A DNA stretch of 62,405 nt, taken from assembly GCA_041402045.1 (NCBI GenBank), contig JAWKSZ010000047.1, forward strand, positions 1-62,405. The letters run 5' to 3'. The first letter of the stretch is position 1; the number at the start of each line of letters is the position of its first letter. This document shows, piece by piece, positions 17,976 through 26,625 of this stretch. Position numbers and translations under genes: made by a program. A model generated the notes under the pieces. It saw nothing but the letters and a program-made list of their open reading frames with translations. It made no database searches and was not told the origin of the DNA. Origin of the DNA: JAGQRJ01 sp041402045. Lineage in GTDB: Bacteria > Planctomycetota > J058.

Positions 17976-20578
17976 TCAGCCCCCGAGCACGAACTCCACG
18001 ACGTGCTCGTCGGGCTCGGGGAGCACGGTGACGGTGCGGGCCTCGAGGGTCCGCGAGCCCGAGTCCTCGATCAGGGTCACGGCCCAGTCCCCCGGGGCCA
18101 CGCGGCCGAGGCCGAAGCTCCCGTCGGCGAGCACGTCGGCCCAGCGCAGGGCCTCGCCCGCCCAGCCGGCGGGGGCCAGGCTCACGTAGGCCCCTCCCGC
18201 GGGCAGCGTCCCGGTGACCTTGCCCCGGAGCGAGGGCCCCCGCGGGAGCCGGACCTCGACCGCGGTCCCCGCGGGGGGATGCTCCAGGGTGCGGTGCTCG
18301 AGCCCGAGGTCTTCGCGCCCGACCGCGAGCTCGAGCCGTCCGCAGGGCAGCACGTCGCCCCAACGGCCGAACTCGTCGGTGCTGAGGCGCAGCGTTTGCC
18401 TGGCGACCCGCACCACTACGTGGACTCCGCCGAGGAGGGGCTCCCCGTCCGCGTCCAGGACCGAGAGCCTCAGCGGGCCCAGCAGCGCTGGCGGAGGGAG
18501 GTCGACCTCGATCGGGCCGGCCCCGGTCACGCGGACCTCGGCGGTCCGCACGGGCCCGTTGCCCCCGAGCATGACTCGCGCTCGCGCGCCCACGGGCAGC
18601 CGGGGCACGCTGAAGCGCCCGTCTTCGTCGAAGGACCCCTCGACCCGACCCGCCGGCCACTCGACCACCGCCCAGCCCGTCAGGCTGGCGCTCCTGCAGA
18701 CGAAGGTCGTCACGGGGCCGTAGTCGAGGGTCTGCTCGCCCTCCCCCGCGCGCACGGAGAAGGCCCGGGTCGCGTAGCCCGACGCGAAGAACCGCAGCTC
18801 GCACTGCTCCTCGCCCAGCCAGGCGAAGCTGAAGCGGCCGTCCTGCCCGACCTCCGCGTAGGCCTGCTCCCCGCCGATCTGCGACAGGCCACCCACGACC
18901 GGCCGCGGCAAGAGCACGCGTCCGCTGAGGGGCCAGCCCGGCAAGCCCGCTCGCTCCAGCTCCCGCACCTCTCCCGGCGCGAGGTCCTGGTCCCAGCGCT
19001 GGGTGCGCAGCCCGCTGCCCGAGAGCTCCACCGTGTAGCGCCCCGCCGGCACCAGCAACTCGAGGGGTGACCCCCGGTGGGCCACGGCCCCGAACCGCGC
19101 CTCCGGACGCTCCGGAGACCACGCGTTCACCCGCGAGGACCCTGGCTCGGGCCGGAGCCGCAGTCGCAGGAGCGCCGCGCCCTCGAGGGGTCGCAGCGCG
19201 AGCTGCACGATCCGAGGCGGATCGCCGGGGGCGACCTCGAGCGGGCCGAAAGTGGCGTAGCCCAGCCCGGCCTGCGCGTGGATCCGGTAGCGCCCAGGGG
19301 TCAGGACCTGCTCCGCGCGGCCGTCCGGTCCCGCGCGGAGGCTGGCGGTACCCCCCGCGAGCCTCGCAGCTTCGCTCAGCGGATCCCGGACCGGCTCGAG
19401 ATCCCGCCGCAGACCGACCGCGGCGTCGCTCGCCGGGCGTCCGTCGGCGTGCACCACGACCAGGGTCAAGGTCATGGGCGGCGTCCAGTCGATCGTCGCC
19501 ACGGTCCCCTCGGGGGCAGCGCGCACGTCGGGGTCGTGACCCCCTCGAGCTCCACCGCCAGCGCGTCGCAGCCCGGGGCGAGCGCGACCTCGAGCTCCCC
19601 GCGTGGCCCGGTGCGGGCGGGCCCCGTCTCGACCCCGCCGCCGCGCAGGCGCTGGTGGACCCGCACCTCGCGCTCGGTGACCGGCTCCCCGCGGACCCGA
19701 TCGCGCAGCACGAAGCCCCGGACGCGACCCCGCGCGGCGCCGCCGCCCCTGCCGGGCGCCGCGGCCACCGCGAGCGGCGGCCGCGCGGCGTCGGACGCCG
19801 CGGCGCCGCGCCTCGCGCTCGTCGCCGCCGCTGCGCTCGCAGACTCCCGCGGCGCGCCCGCGGGGGTCGGCCCTGCCTCGACGCCCGTGCGCCCCGCCCC
19901 ACCCACGGCGAGGGCGGCCCCCACGATCCCCACGCTCAGCGCGCCCAGGAGCCCGAGCCCCACGAGCGCGCGCCCCGCCCGCGCAGCCCCGCGCCACACC
20001 GGGAGCGGAGGGAGCTCCCCCGGGAGCAGGGCCAGGAGCGGCGCCAACGCGGCGGGGGTGCGTTCCTCCTGCCCACGCAGGCGCTCGAGGCCGCGGCGCA
20101 CGCGGCTGGCCGCGGTGCCCTCGGGGATCTCCAGGGCGTCGGCCAGCTCGCGAAAGGTGAAGCCCTCCAGGACCTTCAGCGCGACCGCCGCGCGCAGCTC
20201 GGGCTCGAGCTCGAGCAGCCGCTCCTGCACCCGCAGCCGCTCCTCGAGGTCGGGGGTGTGCGCCTCCCCGCGGGCCGAGCGCTCCTCCCGCGCGCGGCGG
20301 CGCCCTTCGCTGCGGGCGCGGGAGAGCGCCGCGCGGCTCACGATCCGGAACAGCCAGGGACGGAACGCGCGCTCGGCGTCGAAGCGCGCGCGGTGGCGCC
20401 ACACCTCGGCGAAGGCGTCCTGCACCGCGTCGGCGGCGTCCGCCGGCCGACCGGTGAGCCTGAGCGCGAGCCCGTAGGCCCGCGGCCAGTAGCGCTCCAG
20501 CAGCGCGTCGCTCCCCGCGCGGTCGCCCCGCGCCAGGGCGCGTCCCAGTTGGCTGTCCGAGGGCTGCACGTCCACCAT
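17976..20578 (-). CDS. ECF sigma factor fused to membrane segment and regulatory-like domains (frameshifted)
   Basis: The N-terminal 180 residues are an ECF sigma factor. Region 2 reads DAVQDAFAEVWRHRARF and RPWLFRIVSRAA, and region 4 reads LKVLEGFTFRELADALEIPEGTAASRVRRGLERLR. A single membrane segment (RALVGLGLLGALSVGIVGAALAVGG) and a Pro/Ala linker follow, then about 600 residues of repeated carboxypeptidase-regulatory-like beta-sandwich domains (motifs such as GRYRIHAQAGLGYA, DGRFSFAWLGE). The reading frame shifts once near 19525-19550. Adding one C to the CCCC run there would join the frames as GVTTPDVRAAPEG. The sigma factor should be tethered to the membrane with the long tail outside, which suggests transmembrane signalling. 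The two photolyase genes follow on the same strand. Confidence 0.8.
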
Positions 20579-20759
20579 GCTCCCCCCCGCGCGGGCGAAA
20601 GTCACGGAGCTTCGCCCCGCGCACCGACCCTCTCTCCAACGTCTGCCCACGTGGACCTCCCTAAAGGCCCTAGGTCGCCGCCGGGGTGGACTCATCACGG
20701 AATCTCGGAGCCAGCCCGATCCGCCCGTAACCCTCGATGCGGCAAGGAGACGAGCTCGC

Positions 20760-23700
20760 CTAAAACTGCACGCCCACGCTAATGCTGAAGGTCCGGCCCT
20801 TCTCGTAGCTGCGCACGGTCTCGCCGCCCTGGGTCAGGCGCACCTCTTCGCCGAGGAGGTTCTGGGCCTTGAAGGTCACGGACCAGCGCTCGGCGAAGGT
20901 CTTGGACGCGACCAGGTCGAGCTGGTGGAAGGGCTGCTCGTAGACGTCGGGCAGCCCGAAGGTCCCGATCCCCACGATCCGCTCGCCGGAGACGTTGTAG
21001 AGCAGGGCCAGCGAGGTCTGGGACTCGGGGTCGTCGTAGCCGCAGGAGAGGTTGAGCACGTACTCGCTCTGACCCTCGAGGGGGCGGTCGTCGTTGGTCG
21101 CCACGCCGGTGGTCGAGAGCTTGACCTCGGAGCGGATCAGGGCCACGTTCCCGGCCACGAACACGTGCTCCCAGAACCCGCCCAGGAACCCGAGGCGCTT
21201 GCGGAACTCGAACTCGACGCCCACGTTCCGGCCCTCGTCGGCGTTCGAGAGGGTGATCGTGCGGTTCGAGCCGCCGAGGATCACGGTCTCGATCGGGTCG
21301 TGGAGCAGCTTGTAGAACAGGCCCAAGGACACCGTCTCGTCCGGCGAGAGGTACCACTCCCAGCGCACGTCGAAGCTGTCGATCAGCGTGCGCTCGAGGT
21401 CGGGGTTGCCCACGAACACCCCCGCGCCCACGACCTGGTCGAAGGGCGCCAGCGAGAGCTCGCGGAAGTCGGGACGGACCACGGTCCGCGCGTAGCCCAG
21501 GCGCAGCTGCATGTCGCTCACGAAGCGCCAGGAGAGGTTCGCCGCGGGGAGCACGTCGGTGCGGTCCAGCTCCGCGGCGTCGGGGCGGCTCCCGCGGCTG
21601 AACAGGTCGAAGGTCTGCACCCGCTGCTGCGAGCGCTCGAGCCGCGCGCCGCCCGAGAGGTCCACGTCCGCGTGCAGCGGGAGGTCGAGCCGGGCGTAGA
21701 CCGCCTCGATCGTCTGCTCGGCGTCGTAGCTGTCGGTGTTGCGCGTGATCTCCTCGAACAGGAACCCGTTGGCGCCGATCGTGTCCGGGGTGAACACCTG
21801 CTCCGCGGGCTGGGAGAGGATCGCGGGGTCGCGGCTCAGGGGGCCGCGGTGAATGAACTTGAAGCGGCGGACCTCGCTCTCGCGCTCGCGCAGCACGTAG
21901 CCGCCGCCCAGGGCCAGGGTCGCGGTCAGGTCGTCCCACACCCCGAACGGGACCTCGAGCCCTGCGCTCAGGTCGTGGGTCTGGTCCTCGAGGTCCGCGT
22001 AGAGCCGCTGGTTGCCCTCCGGACGGTCCGAGAGCCGGTAGCTGCTCAGGGCCTCGTCGAAGTCGTAGCGCGTCTGGCGGTAGTCCGGCTGGTAGCGGCT
22101 GGCCAAGGAGTAGGTGTAGCTCCAGTCGAGGCTCGCCGCCCCGAACAGGTCGTGCTCGCCCTGGAGCTGGTTGCTCCAGAGCTGCTGCTCGACGTAGTTC
22201 AGGCGCGAGACCCGGATCTCCGCGTCGTCGTTCTGCAGGTAGCCCTGGTAGACCTCGGTCTCGTCGTCGGTGGTGCGCACCAGGAGCGTGCTCGCGGTGA
22301 TCTGGTGCCCCTCGGCGGGCTCGACCCCCACGCTCAGGTGCCCGCTGACGTCCACGGTGTGGGTCAGGCTCTCGGTGCGGTAGTCCACGATCCGGGTCAG
22401 CTCGCCCGCGCCGCCCACGCCCAGGGCCCGGGAGTGGCCTTCAAGGATTCGATAGCCGTTGTCGTAGCCCACGCTGGCCCGCACGCCGAGGGGCAGGCCC
22501 GCCGGCTCGAAGCGCTCGCCGATCGCCAGGTTCAGGCCAATGTCCGGGTCCACCTCCTCGCGCTTGGTCGACCAAATGTTGGGCACGACCTCGCCCAGGG
22601 CCTCGAGCACCTCCTGGGGGTAGCCCTCGCCGGTCAAGGGGTCCTGGAGCACCAGCGGCTGCTTCGAGGCGGCGTTCTGCACGAAGGGGTTCAGCCCGCG
22701 GGTCCCGTCGTCGTAGCCCAGCCAGTCCGCCCCACCGCCGCGGTAGGTCAGCCCGTCCTCGAAGGTCGTCTCCGGCTTGTAGGCCGCCTTGGCGCTGGCC
22801 TTGAAGAAGAACTCCTTGGGGATCCCCTTGGTCTTGAGCAGCACCGTGCCGCCGCCGAACTCGCCGGGGAGCTCGGGCGTGTAGCTCTTCTGGACGGCAA
22901 TGCTCTCGATCACGTCGGCGGGGAACAGGTTCAGGGGCACGACCCGGCGCTCGGGCTCGGGGCTCGGGAGCATGGCCCCGTTGAGCAGCGTGCTCGAGTA
23001 GCGCTCGCCCATGCCGCGCACGTAGACGTACTTCCCGTCGACGACCGTCAGCCCGGTCACGCGCTTGAGCGCCGCCGCGGCGGTGGAGTCGCCGGACTTC
23101 TGGATCTGCTCCGCGCCCAGGAGCTCGGCGACCGCCTTCTGCTCGCGGCGCTCCTCCATGAGCGAGGCCAGCCCGCCCTCGAGCCGGTAGCCCGAGACCC
23201 GGAGCGTCTCCAGCTCGACCGCCGAGGGGGTCAGCTCGAAGGCGACCTCGGCCTGGCCCTCGGCCACGACCCGGACCCCCGAGCGGCTGGCGGTCGAGTA
23301 CTGCGCGTGGATCACCGAGAGCTGGTGCGCCCGCGCCGGGAGCACCAGCTCGAAGCGCCCGGCCTCGTCGGTGACCGCCTCGGCGCGCTCGCCGCGCACG
23401 AGCACCCGCGCGCCCTGCACGGGGGTCCCGTTGCGCGCGTCGCTCACCCGCCCGAGCAGGGTCCCGGTCGTTTCGTCGGCCTCGTGCCCGACCACGATCG
23501 CCCGCGGGCTGGGCCAGCCCGCGCCCTCGACGTCGACCTCGGCCCGGCCCTGGGGCGTGATCCGCACCAGGACCTCGCTCACCTCCCCCGCGACCACGGG
23601 GACCTGCTCGCGCCCGAGCACCGCGCCGCGGTGGAGCACGCTCAGCTCGTGGATCCCCGGGGGGAGCTCGGCCCGCGCGCTGCCGTCGCGGCGCGTGTGC

Positions 23701-23855
23701 AGCCGCAGCGGCCCGACCCACACCTCGAGCCCGCCCAGGGCGCGGCCCTCGGCGCTGAAGGCGTAGACCTCGACCCGGCCCGTCTCGAGCTCCTGCGCCG
23801 CCGCCGCCAGGGCGCACACCGCCCCCAGGAGCAGCCCCGCCGCGATCCGGGTCAT
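20760..23855 (-). CDS. TonB-dependent outer-membrane receptor with N-terminal regulatory-like domains
   Basis: This 1031-residue protein has a signal peptide, then two carboxypeptidase-regulatory-like domains (about residues 25-110 and 120-220). A plug domain (about 235-360) follows, with AALKRVTGLTVVDGKYVYVRGMGERYSSTLLNGAMLPSPEP split across it, then a C-terminal beta barrel ending in FSISVGVQF, where the terminal Phe is the usual outer-membrane insertion signal. Late TonB receptor motifs such as FRELSLAPFDQV and GNPDLERTLIDSFDVRWEWY are present. Such receptors import scarce nutrients with energy from TonB. It is the last gene of the TonB operon and its ATG overlaps the TPR lipoprotein stop (ATGA). 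The ligand is unknown. Confidence 0.93.
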   Translation of the reverse strand: MTRIAAGLLLGAVCALAAAAQELETGRVEVYAFSAEGRALGGLEVWVGPLRLHTRRDGSARAELPPGIHELSVLHRGAVLGREQVPVVAGEVSEVLVRITPQGRAEVDVEGAGWPSPRAIVVGHEADETTGTLLGRVSDARNGTPVQGARVLVRGERAEAVTDEAGRFELVLPARAHQLSVIHAQYSTASRSGVRVVAEGQAEVAFELTPSAVELETLRVSGYRLEGGLASLMEERREQKAVAELLGAEQIQKSGDSTAAAALKRVTGLTVVDGKYVYVRGMGERYSSTLLNGAMLPSPEPERRVVPLNLFPADVIESIAVQKSYTPELPGEFGGGTVLLKTKGIPKEFFFKASAKAAYKPETTFEDGLTYRGGGADWLGYDDGTRGLNPFVQNAASKQPLVLQDPLTGEGYPQEVLEALGEVVPNIWSTKREEVDPDIGLNLAIGERFEPAGLPLGVRASVGYDNGYRILEGHSRALGVGGAGELTRIVDYRTESLTHTVDVSGHLSVGVEPAEGHQITASTLLVRTTDDETEVYQGYLQNDDAEIRVSRLNYVEQQLWSNQLQGEHDLFGAASLDWSYTYSLASRYQPDYRQTRYDFDEALSSYRLSDRPEGNQRLYADLEDQTHDLSAGLEVPFGVWDDLTATLALGGGYVLRERESEVRRFKFIHRGPLSRDPAILSQPAEQVFTPDTIGANGFLFEEITRNTDSYDAEQTIEAVYARLDLPLHADVDLSGGARLERSQQRVQTFDLFSRGSRPDAAELDRTDVLPAANLSWRFVSDMQLRLGYARTVVRPDFRELSLAPFDQVVGAGVFVGNPDLERTLIDSFDVRWEWYLSPDETVSLGLFYKLLHDPIETVILGGSNRTITLSNADEGRNVGVEFEFRKRLGFLGGFWEHVFVAGNVALIRSEVKLSTTGVATNDDRPLEGQSEYVLNLSCGYDDPESQTSLALLYNVSGERIVGIGTFGLPDVYEQPFHQLDLVASKTFAERWSVTFKAQNLLGEEVRLTQGGETVRSYEKGRTFSISVGVQF

Positions 23856-25018
23856 GGCGTCTCCTCCTCGCGGGCGCGCTGGGCCTCGATCGCCTTGCGC
23901 AGGTCGGTGGCGCGACCGAAGAGCTCCGTCTTGGTGATCCCCTTGAGCTGGTCCTCCGCGCGCTCGAGCTCCCCCGAGCGGAACAGGGCGTAGGCCAGGG
24001 CGTAGCGCACGTCGTCGTCGGCCAGGAGCCCCAGCCGCGAGAGCCGGGGCTCGAGGGCCGCCGCCTGCTCCAGGTCCTCGCGCTGGAGCAGGATCGAGAG
24101 CCGCTGGCGGGTCTTGGCCGCCTGGTCGTCGAGCTGGGCGTTGAGGTAGAGCGCGCGGTGCAGGTCGCCCCCGCGGCGGAACAGCTCCGCCGACTCCGAG
24201 GCCAGCTCGGGCTCGAGGCGCGAGGCGTGCTCCATGACGTAGCCCGCGGCCAGGGGCCGCCCCGCGCCGAGGTGCGCGTGAGCCAGGGCCACGAGGGGCT
24301 TGGACTCGCCGGGGTAGCGCAGGCGCGCGTCCTCGAGCACCCCCGCCGCCTCGTCGTAGCGTCGGCTGCGGCGCAGGGCCTCGCCCCAGGCGAGGTAGGC
24401 CTCGAGGCTCGAGCCCGCGCGCTCGACGTAGGCGCGCCCGGCGAGGCTCGCCTCGCCGTAGAGCCCGAGGTCCAGGAGGTAGAGCAGGCGCTGCTTGGCG
24501 AAGCCCGCCTGCGCGGGGAAGCGCGCCTCGGCCAGGGTCAGCGCGGCGAAGGCGCCGATCGGATCCTGGCTGCGCCAGTGGGCGTCGACCCGCAGGCGGT
24601 GCACGTCGGGCAGGTCGGCCCAGGCCTGGGGGCAGCGCTCGAGCTCGCCCAGGGCGGCGGGGAAGTCGCCCAAGGCATAGTGCGTCTGGGCCAGGTAGAG
24701 CCGCAGGCTCGCCGCGGCCCCGGGCTCGGCCAGCGCGCGCTGGAACGCGTCCCGGGCCTCGGGGTAGGCGGGCTGGCGGAAGGCCACCAGCCCGCGCAGG
24801 GTCCAGTAGCGGCCGAGGTCCAGGCCCTCCTGGGCGGGGTCGACCTCGTCCAGCACCGCCCCGGCGCGGAGCACGTGCCCGTCCTTGAGCAGGAGCGCGG
24901 CGAGGCCGAGGCGGTCGACCTGCTCCTCCAGGGCGCCGACGTCGCCCTGGCGCGGGGTCACGCAGCCCAGCGGCGCGACGGCCAGGGCGGCGAGGCAGAG
25001 CGCGGTGCAGCGGTTCAC
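23852..25018 (-). CDS. TPR-repeat lipoprotein of the TonB operon
   Basis: This 388-residue protein starts with a lipoprotein signal ending in APLGC (Cys19). The rest is made of TPR-like helical pairs, for example LYLAQTHYALGDFPAALGELE, AYLAWGEALRRSRRYDEAAGVL and YALAYALFRSGELERAEDQL. Soluble TPR proteins accompany TonB2/TtpC-type operons and are thought to assist the complex in the periplasm. The GTG start overlaps the tonB stop by 4 bp, and its stop overlaps the start of the receptor gene, so it is tightly coupled to both. Confidence 0.82.
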   Translation of the reverse strand: MNRCTALCLAALAVAPLGCVTPRQGDVGALEEQVDRLGLAALLLKDGHVLRAGAVLDEVDPAQEGLDLGRYWTLRGLVAFRQPAYPEARDAFQRALAEPGAAASLRLYLAQTHYALGDFPAALGELERCPQAWADLPDVHRLRVDAHWRSQDPIGAFAALTLAEARFPAQAGFAKQRLLYLLDLGLYGEASLAGRAYVERAGSSLEAYLAWGEALRRSRRYDEAAGVLEDARLRYPGESKPLVALAHAHLGAGRPLAAGYVMEHASRLEPELASESAELFRRGGDLHRALYLNAQLDDQAAKTRQRLSILLQREDLEQAAALEPRLSRLGLLADDDVRYALAYALFRSGELERAEDQLKGITKTELFGRATDLRKAIEAQRAREEETP

Positions 25019-25645
25019 GGGGCGAACTCCACGGGGAGGGTGGCCCACACCTCGACGGGGCGGCCCTGGTAGGTGGCGGGCTCGAACACCCAGCCGCGGA
25101 CGGCGACGAGCGCCGCGTCCTCGAACACACCGGGCGGATCGGCCTCGAGCACCCGCGCCTGGCGCACGCGCCCGTCGGCGCCGATCAACAGGCTGAGCAC
25201 CAGCCGCCCGCCGAGGTGCTGGGCCTTGGCCCGCGCGGGGACCTCGATCGGCGTGGTCTCGCGGGGGACCGGGCGGCTGTCGACGGTGTCCTCGGTGTGC
25301 ACGACCTCGTCCAGGTCACCCAGGACCTCGTCGTTCACGGCGTCGAGGCTCCCGAGCTCGTAGGCCGGGAGGTCGAGCTCGACCCCCGAGAGCGCCGCGG
25401 CGAGGCTCGGCGGCGGCGGCGCGGTGCTGCGCGGTGGGGCGCGCGCGGCGCTGGGGCTTGGGCCGCTCCTGGCGGCGCTTGGGCTTGGGCTTCGGCGGCG
25501 TGCGCTCCACGGCGAAGCTCACCTCCCGCGAGGTCGGGGCCTCGGGCGCCGAGATCAGGCTGTTCATGCTCAGGACCCCGGCCACCGTGAGCGGCGGGAT
25601 CACGAGGCTGAACACCGCCCCTACGACGTGCGCGCGCAAGCTCAC
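25015..25645 (-). CDS. tonB: TonB energy transducer (frameshifted)
   Basis: The product should be a TonB protein of about 209 residues. The N-terminal part, starting at a GTG at 25645, has one membrane anchor (VVGAVFSLVIPPLTVAGVL) and a Pro/Lys-rich span (TPPKPKPKRRQERPKPQRR). The C-terminal part has the TonB domain: VPARAKAQHLGGRLVLSLLIGADGRV split over two strands, then VFEDAALVAVRGWVFEPATYQGRPVEVWATLPVEF. The two parts are in different frames, with the switch near 25425-25450 in a GC-rich low-complexity stretch. A net extra base or two missing bases would explain it. Both ends fit the TonB family and the gene order, so an indel error or very recent mutation is likely. Confidence 0.8.
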
Positions 25646-25648
25646 GCC

Positions 25649-26050
25649 CTACAGGCTCGCTTCGGTGGCCACGCCCACCTCGGCCGCGCCGCCGAGGCGG
25701 CACTGGTCCACGACCTCGATCAGGCGCTCGGCGGGCACCAGGCGGTCGGCGACCACGAGCACCTTGCGGTCCGGCGCCGAGGTCAGGAGGTCCCGCACCC
25801 GGCTCTGGAGCATCCAGGTCTTCACCGGCTGCTCGTCCACGAACACGCGCTGGGTCCGATCGACGAACACCCGGATCGCCTTGGTCGAGGCCGCGGCGGC
25901 GCTCTTGGCGCTCGGGCGCTGCAGCTCGAGCTGCATGTCCTTGGTGAAGGTCGAGGACACGGCGAAGAAGATCAGGAGAATGAACACCATGTCGATCAGG
26001 GGTCCCATGTCGATGGCCTGGGGCTCCTTCTTCGGGCGGTGGAACTTCAC
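25649..26050 (-). CDS. exbD: ExbD/TolR proton-channel subunit
   Basis: This 133-residue protein has the ExbD layout: a short cytoplasmic end, one membrane segment IDMGPLIDMVFILLIFFAVSSTF and a periplasmic domain ending in VVDQCRLGGAAEVGVAT. The aspartate in PLIDMVF is the conserved proton-carrying residue. It works with ExbB to energise TonB. The GTG start overlaps the exbB stop (GTGA), and tonB begins 4 bp after its stop codon. Confidence 0.93.
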   Translation of the reverse strand: MKFHRPKKEPQAIDMGPLIDMVFILLIFFAVSSTFTKDMQLELQRPSAKSAAAASTKAIRVFVDRTQRVFVDEQPVKTWMLQSRVRDLLTSAPDRKVLVVADRLVPAERLIEVVDQCRLGGAAEVGVATEASL

Positions 26051-26625
26051 GCGGCGCCTCCCAACAGGCCCTTGGCCTGCTCGAGCTCGGTCACCAGGTG
26101 CTCCTCGCGGCGCTCGAGCATGCGGCTCACGAAGAAGCCGGGGATCGCCACCGCCAGCCCGAGCTGGGTGGTGAACAGCGCCTCGGCGATCCCCTGGGCG
26201 ATCCCGCCGCCCTGGGAGTAGACGGTGCCGCTGCCCAGGGAGTCGAACAGCTCGATCATGCCGTTGACCGTGCCCAGGAGCCCCAGGAGCGGGGCGATCA
26301 CCACGATCGTGCGGGCGAGGGTCGCGCCGCGCCCGAGGTCGTCGCGGGCCGCGGCCAGCCACGCCTCGAGCCGGAGCCCCAGCCCGCGCCGCCCCTGGCG
26401 GGCGAGCTCCAGGGCCTGGACCACGGCCCGGTCCTGCGCGCCCCGGGGCTGGGGGCGCTCGCGCAGCCGCGCGATCCGCGCGGCCACGGTCTGGCGCTTG
26501 CCGCGGCGCAGGCGCAGCACGCGATAGCCGAGGGCGTACCACAGGGCGAAGGTCACCCCGATCAGGGGCAGCATGACCAGCCCGCCCTGGGCCAGGTAGT
26601 CCTGGAGCCGCGCGAGCAGGCTCAC
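26047..26625 (-). CDS. exbB: ExbB/TolQ proton-channel subunit
   Basis: This 192-residue protein has three membrane helices in the MotA/TolQ/ExbB pattern. The two C-terminal helices read TIVVIAPLLGLLGTVNGMIELF and GIAEALFTTQLGLAVAIPGFF, both with the conserved Gly, Thr and Pro residues. It forms the pentameric proton channel around ExbD. It is the shorter, ExbB2-like member of the pair in this operon. Translation is coupled at both ends by GTGA overlaps. Confidence 0.92.
   Translation of the reverse strand: MSLLARLQDYLAQGGLVMLPLIGVTFALWYALGYRVLRLRRGKRQTVAARIARLRERPQPRGAQDRAVVQALELARQGRRGLGLRLEAWLAAARDDLGRGATLARTIVVIAPLLGLLGTVNGMIELFDSLGSGTVYSQGGGIAQGIAEALFTTQLGLAVAIPGFFVSRMLERREEHLVTELEQAKGLLGGAA

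Noticed and set aside
20760..25130. Single 1456-residue protein through the receptor and TPR genes
   Set aside because: The upstream part is a shadow of the TPR lipoprotein. A proper ATG with signal peptide starts the receptor at 23855, overlapping the TPR stop.
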